Below, in pieces: positions 26,787-35,002 of a stretch of DNA of 64,000 nucleotides. Positions within the stretch are counted from its first letter, which is position 1, and each line of letters opens with the position of its first letter. Location: assembly GCA_013824645.1 (NCBI GenBank), contig PNOF01000001.1, positions 62,001 through 126,000 on the forward strand, read 5' to 3'. The DNA is from Syntrophus sp. (in: bacteria) (lineage in GTDB: Bacteria; Desulfobacterota; Syntrophorhabdia; Syntrophorhabdales; Syntrophorhabdaceae). A model generated the notes under the pieces. That model did not search any database, was not told where the DNA came from, and saw only the letters and a program-made list of their open reading frames with translations. Made by a program: the position numbers and the translations under genes.

Positions 26787-28853
26787 CTATCCCACATCGA
26801 TGATAAACAAAATGAGCAGGCCCAAAGAGGCTGCTACGATAAGAAAGAGTAGTGCTTTTGTTAAAAGTCCAATAACAAAGGACGTATTGGCCTTTCTTTT
26901 TTTTAGCTTATCCACTGCCACCTGGATTACCAGCAGTTGTTTGGATAATTCATCATGCCTCATCATCGCATTTTTATATGAGATGGATAAATTCAGATCT
27001 TTTCCGAAACTGACCGCTTCTTCTTTCAGGTTGTCCAACATATTGGCAAATGCTGATTTTTTTCCTTCTCCGAAATAGCCGGAAAATTGACGGATCTGAT
27101 GATGGAGATTGTTTACAAAGTCTTTGATCTTTTCTCTGCTTTCCCTTTCCAGCCTATTGTAATCGGCAGTAATCGAAGCAGATTTACAACTAACATCGAG
27201 ATATCCAAAATAACTATCCGAGGCATATAGCTCCCTTGTTTTCGAAAGGGTTTCATGCAAATCACGAGCATTCTGATTATCTTCCCCAAACCACGATTTC
27301 AAACTGTTCAGACGGTTTTCAGTCTCTTTGAGGGCTGAGACGGCATTCTCTTCTGCGTGTGTCAATAATGCATGGAGTTCTTTGTTAATTTTTGCCTGAC
27401 AACCGGCAAATTCCGGGTCAATAAGGGCTGTCAGATAATATTCGTGGCGCCCTTTGATGAGGCGAATGAGCTGTGGGATGGCCTCTGAATCCTTTTCGTA
27501 TCTCATCCTCATAACGATATCCTGGTAGATCGCCTCAGGGCAGTCACGTTCAAGCATTCTGATGAGACCGATTTGCTCTCCAGCTGCTCTTATATCCTTC
27601 AAATAGAGGTCGTTAATACGGCACATTAATAAAAGGGCAAGTATTTTTCTGGGTTTTGTCTCGGTATTCTTATATGCATTGTTAAAACTGTCCAAAGCAT
27701 AGGTATAATACCCCTTCTCAACATTAAGGTAGCCCATTGCCATATTTACAATGAATCTATTAGGGTTTTCCTCATTGAGCTTCTGGAGGAGCGATTCTGC
27801 CTGAACAAGGTTTCCTGTTCTGAGGTGATCTATGGCAATCCACAGGGCTTCGCCATTGCTTTCCACATTCATTTTTGTTGCCATATGCCAGTCATTGCCC
27901 CTGTAGCCCATAATGACACGGAAGAAACGGAGTTGATATACCCTCTTGATGTCATAAAAGGCATAGTATGCATTGAAATAGGCATCGGGTACATCTTCGG
28001 TGTTCTCCCACCTATGGCGTACCTCATCTAAACCTCTTGCAATGCTGTCCGAAAAGAGCGCATTGATCTGTCTGACCGACAGGTGGCGCAGTTTATCAAA
28101 TGCCTGGGTGATTTCCGGCATATGTTTTGATGGACAATGGGACACAAGGTGTTTTCTGCTCCCGCAATAAAAACATGGCTCATGGACACCCTCAATTAAG
28201 GCATATCTATGTTGGAACTGACTTATCAATATGCTTTCATGGGCCTCAAGATTAACATTGTCCTTCCATAAGACTTCATAAATATTAAACTTACGGGAAA
28301 AACCATCACTTATGGCGCCCACAGGTCGGTACTCTGTCCCCTCCAGATCCTTTACTGCTACATAAACGTTTTCTGAGATATATATTTTATTTTTTTGCCC
28401 ATACATGTGCGTCATCTTTGTCAGCCTATTGACAACCGGCCCATATATCCTGTCGTTCTCTATTATTCCCTTTCCTTGGTTTATGGAAATGGCAAAATCT
28501 ATCCTTTGTTCTTCCGGAAGTTCACTATTTTGTTTATTGAGAATCGTACTCATGCGTATCGCAGATTTTATCGCTTCATTGGGGTCCGCATAAGATGCCA
28601 TTGCCACATTATTTTGGAGGTTTACCATTGTTCCACCGTATTCCGCCACGGTGGAAGCAGCAACATCCTGGCATGCCCATCTGGGCTTCTTGACGCTGGC
28701 GGTGTGGCCATAAATAGCAGATAGCCTCTGGGAATTCATGAGCTCAACGGATAAAACCGTTATCTCTTGCTCCCTCTTATTGTTTCCTCCTTCTTGAGAG
28801 GAACCATCCCATTTTGTTGTGTCTCTTTTTGTCTCGCTAGACATATGTACCAT
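26787..28853 (-). CDS. Class III nucleotidyl-cyclase-like protein with zinc knuckle and C-terminal membrane helix
   Basis: 688 residues. Residues about 30-200 follow the class III cyclase fold (ITVLSVELMNSQRLSAIYGH; RIDFAISINQGKG; YGPVVNRLTKM), but the metal-binding aspartates are replaced (VELM for the usual D-[IL], and LQNN where GD is expected), so it is probably inactive or a sensor. A CCHC zinc knuckle follows exactly: C227-x2-C230-x4-H235-x4-C240. Residues about 290-460 are TPR-like helices, then a charged coiled-coil, and a C-terminal membrane helix (ALLFLIVAASLGLLILFIID). Topology suggests a cytoplasmic protein tail-anchored in the membrane. Function unknown. Confidence 0.75.
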   Translation of the reverse strand: MVHMSSETKRDTTKWDGSSQEGGNNKREQEITVLSVELMNSQRLSAIYGHTASVKKPRWACQDVAASTVAEYGGTMVNLQNNVAMASYADPNEAIKSAIRMSTILNKQNSELPEEQRIDFAISINQGKGIIENDRIYGPVVNRLTKMTHMYGQKNKIYISENVYVAVKDLEGTEYRPVGAISDGFSRKFNIYEVLWKDNVNLEAHESILISQFQHRYALIEGVHEPCFYCGSRKHLVSHCPSKHMPEITQAFDKLRHLSVRQINALFSDSIARGLDEVRHRWENTEDVPDAYFNAYYAFYDIKRVYQLRFFRVIMGYRGNDWHMATKMNVESNGEALWIAIDHLRTGNLVQAESLLQKLNEENPNRFIVNMAMGYLNVEKGYYTYALDSFNNAYKNTETKPRKILALLLMCRINDLYLKDIRAAGEQIGLIRMLERDCPEAIYQDIVMRMRYEKDSEAIPQLIRLIKGRHEYYLTALIDPEFAGCQAKINKELHALLTHAEENAVSALKETENRLNSLKSWFGEDNQNARDLHETLSKTRELYASDSYFGYLDVSCKSASITADYNRLERESREKIKDFVNNLHHQIRQFSGYFGEGKKSAFANMLDNLKEEAVSFGKDLNLSISYKNAMMRHDELSKQLLVIQVAVDKLKKRKANTSFVIGLLTKALLFLIVAASLGLLILFIIDVG

Positions 28854-29261
28854 AAATCCCTTTTAAACTGGTTGATCGGCCAGGAAAAGAACCGAGGTGA
28901 CCATGGGAGCCGCCATTATCCGAAATATTACAATCATTACGAACACCTCTTAATTAAGCGTTAAAAGACTTAACCTTAATATCCTTATTAATTATACACT
29001 GAAAATCCGTAAACAAGAATGAGCTATGTCACGTTTCGGGCATCACCCCTGTTTTCCTTTTCTCTGTTTTTCGTCTCGCGCACAAAACCTTCTTCTTGTG
29101 AATATAGCATATGATCATCAATGTTTTAAAAACTTCCTTCCTATACCCACACGCGGCCCGATACATCATCAATATATATTTTTAATTTTTAATTATTTAG
29201 TAATCACCAGTGACATACTGTTGTCACACCCCTCATTTATACTATCTCTAACTAATGAATA
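28854..29261. other. Intergenic region, about 410 bp
   Basis: No gene, tRNA or strong repeat is recognisable. It lies between the divergently placed cyclase-like gene and the dispersed-repeat copy preceding the accessory genes. Confidence 0.4.
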
Positions 29262-29386
29262 ATTCCATTTCTAATTCAAGGATGATATTGAGGCGGGAAG
29301 GAGGAGGAAACCGGAGCGTACACCAGTACGTGAGGATTTATGACGACGCTGCCAACAAAGATAGCGCCTTGAATTAGAAATGGAAT
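29262..29386. repeat. Dispersed structured repeat, copy 4 (complete, 125 bp)
   Basis: Perfect 20-bp terminal inverted repeats: ATTCCATTTCTAATTCAAGG and CCTTGAATTAGAAATGGAAT. The core includes GATGATATTGAGGCGGGAAG, GAGGAGGAAACCGG, the hairpin CGTAC-ACCA-GTACG, GAGGATTTATGACGACGCTG and CCAACAAAGATAGCG. Compared with copy 1 the internal stem changes on both sides (CATAC/GTATG), and the terminal repeats differ yet remain complementary. No encoded protein. Confidence 0.9.
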
Positions 29387-29406
29387 AAGATTAAAGGAGT
29401 GTGACC

Positions 29407-29625
29407 ATGTTAAATCTATCAGTAGAAAGAAAGCCAACAACAGACCTCGACGAGTTGTCAGAAGATCAGTGGACAAGCATTGATAGAATATTAAAAATAC
29501 TCGGTTTCGGTGGTTCAAATAGTTCCAATAATTACAACCATTTCAATAGCGCAAAAGATTCTTGCAATTCACCTCCCGATAAGGCAGAATCTTTTTATAC
29601 GTCTAAAATGGTCCAAGCAGCTTGA
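29407..29625 (+). CDS. Small hypothetical protein (about 72 aa)
   Basis: Frame starting with the ATG at 29407, preceded by AAAGGAG, encoding MLNLSVERKPTTDLDELSED and an Asn/Ser-rich tail ending KMVQAA. I do not recognise it. It could be the N-terminal remnant of a larger protein or a small regulator of the following BRO-type gene; its low-complexity end and isolation make it uncertain. Confidence 0.45.
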   Translation: MLNLSVERKPTTDLDELSEDQWTSIDRILKILGFGGSNSSNNYNHFNSAKDSCNSPPDKAESFYTSKMVQAA

Positions 29626-29684
29626 ACTCAAAGATAGTTTCAACAGTTGGAACGGTTGGAACTCTTATAAAAAGGGGGGATAAT

Positions 29685-30509
29685 ATGGAACCGAACATAG
29701 CGGTTTTCAGAGGGAAGGAGATCAGGAAAACGATTCATGAAAATGAGTGGTGGTTTGTGGTAGTTGATGTAGTTTCCGTGTTGACCGATTCAAAAGATCC
29801 ATCCGGCTACATCAAAGATATGCGTCGTCGTGACGCGGAGTTATCCAAAGGGTGGGGGCAAATTGCCACCCCCCTTTGGATTGAAACTCCTGGCGGAAAG
29901 CAGAAGATCAACTGTGCCAACACGGAGGGTATTTTCCGCATCATCCAGTCAATTCCCTCTCCCAAAGCCGAGCCATTCAAACGCTGGTTGGCGAAGGTTG
30001 GCTACGAGCGGGTGCAGGAGATTGAAGACCCTGAACTGGGATCAAAGAGGACCCGTGCCCTCTACAAGGCAAAGGGGTATTCCGACGACTGGATCGAAAA
30101 GCGTATGCGCGGCATTGCCATTCGGGAAGAGCTTACAGACGAGTGGAAGAAGCGAAAGGTGAAGGAAGAGTATGAATACGCGATCCTCACAGCAGAGATT
30201 GCCAAAGCGGCATTCGGTGTGACGCCTGACGAGCATAAGAATTTGAAGGGGCTGAAGCGTCAGAATCTCCGGGACCACATGAACGATCTGGAATTGATAT
30301 TTTCAATGCTTGGAGAGGCAGCCACCACAGAGATAACAAAGGTTGACGACGCCCAAGGATTTGAGGAAAACAAACATGCTGCCTGGAAGGGTGGTGAGGT
30401 AGCGGGAACTGCACGAAAAGACCTTGAAGAAAAAACGGGGAAACGGGTGGTGTCATCTGAAAACTATCTGACAGCGCCGCAGAAGTTGAAGAAGCTTAAA
30501 GGGAAGTGA
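29685..30509 (+). CDS. BRO-family / phage-antirepressor-like protein
   Basis: About 274 residues from the ATG at 29685, preceded by AAGGGGGG. The N-terminal half is a Bro-N domain: IAVFRGKEIRKTIHENEWWF VVVDVV pattern (WWFVVVDVV), SGYIKDMRRRDAEL, TPGGKQKINCANTEGIFRII, and RWLAKVGYERVQEIEDPE. The C-terminal half is helical and charged, with KHAAWKGGEVAGTARKDLEE as in DinD-like proteins. Such proteins occur on phages and in accessory islands and bind DNA or regulate SOS-type responses. It stands at the left end of the accessory block leading into the cas operon. Confidence 0.85.
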   Translation: MEPNIAVFRGKEIRKTIHENEWWFVVVDVVSVLTDSKDPSGYIKDMRRRDAELSKGWGQIATPLWIETPGGKQKINCANTEGIFRIIQSIPSPKAEPFKRWLAKVGYERVQEIEDPELGSKRTRALYKAKGYSDDWIEKRMRGIAIREELTDEWKKRKVKEEYEYAILTAEIAKAAFGVTPDEHKNLKGLKRQNLRDHMNDLELIFSMLGEAATTEITKVDDAQGFEENKHAAWKGGEVAGTARKDLEEKTGKRVVSSENYLTAPQKLKKLKGK

Positions 30510-30604
30510 GACATCGGATAATTGCAGGGAGGAAAAACCATGATGACGCTTAAACGGCTGTCGAAAGCGCTCCATAGTGAAAACATTGCCGAAGGAGTTC
30601 GGGT

Positions 30605-31427
30605 ATGAGCAGTGTAAAGCCTATTATTGACACTCTTTTGTCGGAAGTGCGGACGCTCGTCATCTCTGCCCGCAACGCCGCAGCCCGCACCATCAATACG
30701 CTCCAGGTGCTTACCAATTATCAGATTGGCCGTCTCATTGTGGAACATGAACAAAAAGGGAAGGAACGGGCCAAATACGGCGCTAACCTGCTGAGAGAGC
30801 TTTCCGCCCAACTGACAAAAGAATTTGGTCTCGGCTTTTCAGAAGACAATCTCTCCAATATGAGAAGATTCTATCTGGTTTACAAAGCCAGGTTACCGGT
30901 AATTTCCGAGAAGCCTTCTCGGAAATCCACAGAAGAAGAAAAAGCCCCTCTAAATTTAAGCTGGTCCCATTATGTGTTTCTTTGCCGGATCAACAACGAG
31001 AAGGAACGGAGCTTTTATGAGATTGAAGCTTCTGAAAATGGCTGGTCATTGCCGGAACTGAGGCGTCAGTTCGATTCGTCACTATATGAGCGGCTCGCCC
31101 TGAGCCGCAACAAGGAGAAAGTCCTGGAGCTTGCCGAAAAAGGACAGCGTGTCACCAAGCCGGAAGATATGCTGAAGAATCCACTTGTACTAGAGTTTCT
31201 TGGATTGAAAGAAGAGGCACAGTATTCCGAATCTCAATTGGAATCAGCAATTATTGATAAACTTGAACACTTCCTTCTTGAATTGGGCAAAGGGTTCCTT
31301 TTTGAAGCACGGCAAAAACGCTTCACCTTTGATGAGGAACACTTTATATCAGCTCTATCTGCCGTCTAAAGAAGAGTTGAGACAGAAAATGATCGAATGG
31401 GCAGAAGAGACAGTGCCAACAAAATAG
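30605..31427 (+). pseudogene. YhcG/DUF1016-type nuclease gene with internal deletion
   Basis: The first 250 residues match the DUF1016 N-terminal domain and the start of the PD-(D/E)XK domain: NTLQVLTNYQIGRLIVEHEQ, LTKEFGLGFSEDNLSNMRRF, LSWSHYVFLCRINNEKERSF, LEFLGLKEEAQYSESQLESA and FTFDEEHF. The frame then stops at 31369. Directly after the break, another frame from 31347 encodes YQLYLPSKEELRQKMIEWAE, which is the normal C-terminal end of this family. The segment carrying the catalytic D-x-K region has therefore been deleted and the frame shifted. The protein would lack the nuclease core. Confidence 0.85.
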
Positions 31428-31461
31428 CGTAGTTTGGACATTAACTTGAGAGAGGAGAAAA

Positions 31462-32076
31462 ATGGGAAAAATAGTTAAAGGGAAAGGGAAGGAGGCAGTC
31501 ACAAAAGCAAAGACGGCGGAAACGAACAACGCCAACAAGATTTATCAGATCAAGATATCACTTGCCGAAAGCAAACCGGAAATATGGCGGCGAGTACTCG
31601 TATCGGGCAAAACCACATTGTCCAAGCTTCACAGGATCATCCAGATGCTGATGCTTTGGGAGGACTATCATCTCCATGAATTTAACATAGAGGGAATCCG
31701 GTACACCGTACCTGACCCTGAAGAGATGGAACCTTACAAGGATGAGAAACGGTTTCATCTTTATCAGGTGGCCCTCAAAGGAGGGACGACGTTCCTCTAC
31801 ATCTACGACTTTGGCGATGAATGGATACACAACATAACAGTGGAGAAAATTCTGGACAACGATGAGCGGTTCGTTGGAAAGCCCCTCTGTATTGGCGGCG
31901 CACTATCCGGCCCTCCGGAAGACTGCGGTGGCGTATACGGCTACTACGAGACATTGAAAGCCGCCAAAAATAAAAGACATCCTGAGTATAAACTAAACAA
32001 AGAGTGGCTCGGTGAATTCGATCCAGAAGAGTTCAACCTCGGCTCGATAAACATAGTACTGTCAGGGCTGAGATGA
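31462..32076 (+). CDS. Plasmid pRiA4b ORF3-like family protein
   Basis: 204 residues. The family pattern is clear: IYQIKISLAESKPEIWRRVL, STLSKLHRIIQMLMLWEDYH-type helix (SKLHRIIQMLMLWEDYHLHE), FNIEGIRYTVPDPEE, YIYDFGDEWIHNITVEKIL and CIGGALSGPPEDCGGVYGY, ending in FDPEEFNLGSIN. The biochemical role of this family is unknown; it is frequent on plasmids and in accessory regions. GAGAGGAG precedes the ATG, and cas3 starts 26 bp downstream on the same strand, so the two may share a transcript. Confidence 0.9.
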   Translation: MGKIVKGKGKEAVTKAKTAETNNANKIYQIKISLAESKPEIWRRVLVSGKTTLSKLHRIIQMLMLWEDYHLHEFNIEGIRYTVPDPEEMEPYKDEKRFHLYQVALKGGTTFLYIYDFGDEWIHNITVEKILDNDERFVGKPLCIGGALSGPPEDCGGVYGYYETLKAAKNKRHPEYKLNKEWLGEFDPEEFNLGSINIVLSGLR

Positions 32077-32102
32077 AGAGTCGAAGGGTCCAAGTGGGTT
32101 AG

Positions 32103-34304
32103 ATGACGAAAGAATACTATGCTCATAGTCTTCCGGGAAGGCCGCAAGAAAAGTGGCAGCCGCTCGAAGAGCATTTAGGAAACGTGGCGGAAATGGCGCG
32201 GGGTTTTGCGGCGGAATTTGATGCGGGAGAGTGGGGATACCTCGCGGGATTGTGGCATGATTTGGGGAAGCTCGCCCCGGAGTTTCAGAATATGCTCCGT
32301 CTGGCAAATGGTCTTGATGTGAGTGGAACACACAACCATGGTCGCGTCAATCATTCAACTGCCGGGGCCATTCTTGCCGTTGAAAGATTTAAACTTGCAG
32401 GGAGAATCTTGTCCTATCTTGTGGCTGGCCATCATGCGGGTCTATCGGATTGGTCGAGTGATCAAGCGGGCAATGCAGCGCTTTCCATACGGCTTAACGA
32501 TATAGAGCTTTTTGAATCAATTAAAGACAACGTTCCAGAAAGCATTATGGCTCAGCCTTTCCCCAAGGAACGCCCAGGACTGGGAACTGATCCCGCGCTC
32601 TGGATTAGGATGCTCTTCTCATGTCTCGTAGACAGCGATTTCCTGGACACGGAAGGGTTCATGTCTTCCGACAAAGGCGACCTTCGAGGCGGCTATCCGG
32701 CCCTCGCAGAGCTTCTGCCGCGCTTCGAGGCTTTCATGAAGGAGAAATCCGATGGCGCAGAGGATACACCCGTGAACCGGATACGTGCTCAAGTTTTGAA
32801 TCGCTGCAAATCCTTTGCAGGCAACGAGCCAGGTATCTATACCCTCACGGTACCTACGGGAGGCGGAAAAACCCTGTCTTCAATGGCCTTCGCTCTTCAT
32901 CACGCCATTTATCATGGAAAGAAGCGGATTATTTACGTCATTCCCTACACCAGCATCATCGAACAGACAGCGGACCAGTTCCGACAGATCTTTGGTAACG
33001 CTGTCATAGAACACCATTCCAATTTTGACAGCACCGGCGAGGATGATGAGAGCGGCAAGGCTCGACTTGCTTGTGAGAACTGGGATGCACCTGTTGTTGT
33101 CACCACTTCGGTGCAATTCTTTGAATCCGTCTTTGCAAATCGTTCGAGCAGGTGCCGTAAGCTTCACAACATCATCAACTCCGTTGTTGTCTTTGATGAG
33201 GTTCAGCTCTTACCTCCCGAGTTCCTGAAGCCCATCCTTTATTCGATCACAGAATTGCAGAGCACATATAACGCCACACTTCTTCTCTGTACAGCAACGC
33301 AACCGGCTTTCGGCCCGCATCCGGAGTTTGGGTTTAATGGACTTAAAGATATGAAAGAGATCATGGAAGACCCTGGCGATCTTTACCGCAACCTCAAAAG
33401 GGTTGAGGTAAAGGTACCAGACAACCTTCTTCAACCAAAACTCTGGGAGGACTTGGCCTCAGAACTGAGCGAGATTGAATCGGTTCTGTGCGTGGTAAAC
33501 CGCCGTGACGATTGCCGTGAACTGTGGAAGATGATGCCGGAAGGAACATTCCATCTTTCGGCCCTCATGTGCGGCGCGCACCGCTCTCACAAGATCTCGG
33601 AGATTAAAGCCCGCCTTTCGAAAGGGTTACCGACCCGCGTTATCAGTACGCAACTCGTAGAAGCAGGCGTCGATATCGACTTCCCCGTCGTCTATCGCGC
33701 TGTTGCAGGTCTCGATTCTATTGCTCAGGCCGCAGGCAGATGCAACAGAGAAGGTCGCCTGGAGATGGGGAGGGTCATCGTTTTCTGCCCTCCAAGTGAA
33801 CCGCCTGTCGGTCATCTGCGGCAGGCAGCCCAGATTGGCAGGCGGTTTCTCGAATCTGACGATAAAGATTTTCTTTCACCGGATAAGTTCACGCGATTCT
33901 TCGAGGAGCTTTACTGGCTTCAGGCCGATCGCCTCGACATCAAAGGTATTATGGATGACCTTGCCCCTGATGGGGAATTTCGTTTCAGCTTCAGGTCAGC
34001 GGCGCAGAACTTCAGGATCATTGATGAGCAAAAACAGGGACCTGTCCTTGTCACCTATGGCGAGGGCGCAAAACTCATTACCCTTCTTGAAAAAATGGGG
34101 CCGGAGAGGTGGCTTATGCGAAAGCTACAACGTTACGTGGTCAACCTTCCTCGCTATTTGCACACCAGACTTGTGGCGGAGGGGGCCGTTCGTCAGGTCT
34201 GCCCAGGAATATTCATACAGGGCCACAGCGCCATGTATCGTGATGACATTGGATTTTGCCCTGAACAGTCGATCATCTATGCGCCCGATGATCTGATCTG
34301 TTAG
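32103..34304 (+). CDS. cas3: CRISPR-associated helicase/nuclease Cas3 (type I-C, HD fused to helicase)
   Basis: 733 residues. The N-terminal HD nuclease domain carries LAGLWHDLGKLAPEFQNML and later NHGRVNHSTAGA and LVAGHHAGL, giving the metal ligands. The superfamily 2 helicase domain follows with Walker A PTGGGKTLSSM near residue 245, VVFDEVQLLP (DEVQ box), LLCTATQP and the C-terminal motif QAAGRCNREGR. Cas3 is recruited by the type I-C Cascade after target recognition and unwinds and degrades the DNA. First gene of the cas operon; cas5c starts 23 bp later. Confidence 0.97.
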   Translation: MTKEYYAHSLPGRPQEKWQPLEEHLGNVAEMARGFAAEFDAGEWGYLAGLWHDLGKLAPEFQNMLRLANGLDVSGTHNHGRVNHSTAGAILAVERFKLAGRILSYLVAGHHAGLSDWSSDQAGNAALSIRLNDIELFESIKDNVPESIMAQPFPKERPGLGTDPALWIRMLFSCLVDSDFLDTEGFMSSDKGDLRGGYPALAELLPRFEAFMKEKSDGAEDTPVNRIRAQVLNRCKSFAGNEPGIYTLTVPTGGGKTLSSMAFALHHAIYHGKKRIIYVIPYTSIIEQTADQFRQIFGNAVIEHHSNFDSTGEDDESGKARLACENWDAPVVVTTSVQFFESVFANRSSRCRKLHNIINSVVVFDEVQLLPPEFLKPILYSITELQSTYNATLLLCTATQPAFGPHPEFGFNGLKDMKEIMEDPGDLYRNLKRVEVKVPDNLLQPKLWEDLASELSEIESVLCVVNRRDDCRELWKMMPEGTFHLSALMCGAHRSHKISEIKARLSKGLPTRVISTQLVEAGVDIDFPVVYRAVAGLDSIAQAAGRCNREGRLEMGRVIVFCPPSEPPVGHLRQAAQIGRRFLESDDKDFLSPDKFTRFFEELYWLQADRLDIKGIMDDLAPDGEFRFSFRSAAQNFRIIDEQKQGPVLVTYGEGAKLITLLEKMGPERWLMRKLQRYVVNLPRYLHTRLVAEGAVRQVCPGIFIQGHSAMYRDDIGFCPEQSIIYAPDDLIC

Positions 34305-34327
34305 GTAACGAAAGTAAAGGAGGTATT

Positions 34328-35002
34328 ATGGATGGACCTGTAAGAAGAAGCAAAACCATACTCCTCAAGGTGTGGGGTGACAACGCCTGCTTCACAAGGC
34401 CGGAGATGAAGGTGGAGCGGGTCTCTTATGACGTCATGACGCCATCGGCGGCGCGCGGCGTCCTTGAAGCGATTCTTTGGAAACCGGCAATTCAATGGCA
34501 GGTTGAACAGATCGATGTGCTGAACCCCATTCGTTGGGAATCAGTGCGACGGAATGAGGTAGGTGCTCAAATGTCGAGCCGCACAAATGGCCTATTCATT
34601 GAAGACCAACGCCAGCAGAGAGCGGGACTTTTTCTACGTGAAGTAGCGTACACAATCCACGCTCATTTCACCATGACCGACAAGGCAGGTCCTGAGGACA
34701 ATGTTATCAAATTTGAAGAAATGTTTGTTCGTCGAGCAGAAAAGGGCCAATGCTTTCATCGGCCCTATCTCGGCTGTCGTGAGTTTTCGGCACACTTCAA
34801 GCTGGTGTTGCCCGATGAACAAGCACTTGAACCAAGGAGTGAGACCCGCGATCTGGGATGGATGTTGTTCGACATGGTCCACGACAATAAAGCTGACAAA
34901 GATCATGTTCATAGCTGTACAGAAGGGTGCCGCCCATCTTTTTTCAAAGCCGTGATGGAGAATGGCAAGATCGATCTCAGAGGCATCGAGGTGCGATCAT
35001 GA
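34328..35002 (+). CDS. cas5c: Cas5c, type I-C pre-crRNA endonuclease and Cascade subunit
   Basis: 224 residues of RAMP fold. Features: LKVWGDNACFTRPEMKVERVSYDVMTPSAARGVLEAILWKP (core YDVMTPSAARGVLEAI) and RPYLGCREFSAHF, both standard in the subfamily. In type I-C systems Cas5c replaces Cas6 and cuts the repeat hairpin to produce crRNA with an 11-nt 5' handle; its His/Lys/Tyr active site is in the N-terminal half. GGAGG precedes the ATG. Its stop overlaps the cas8c start by ATGA. Confidence 0.96.
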   Translation: MDGPVRRSKTILLKVWGDNACFTRPEMKVERVSYDVMTPSAARGVLEAILWKPAIQWQVEQIDVLNPIRWESVRRNEVGAQMSSRTNGLFIEDQRQQRAGLFLREVAYTIHAHFTMTDKAGPEDNVIKFEEMFVRRAEKGQCFHRPYLGCREFSAHFKLVLPDEQALEPRSETRDLGWMLFDMVHDNKADKDHVHSCTEGCRPSFFKAVMENGKIDLRGIEVRS

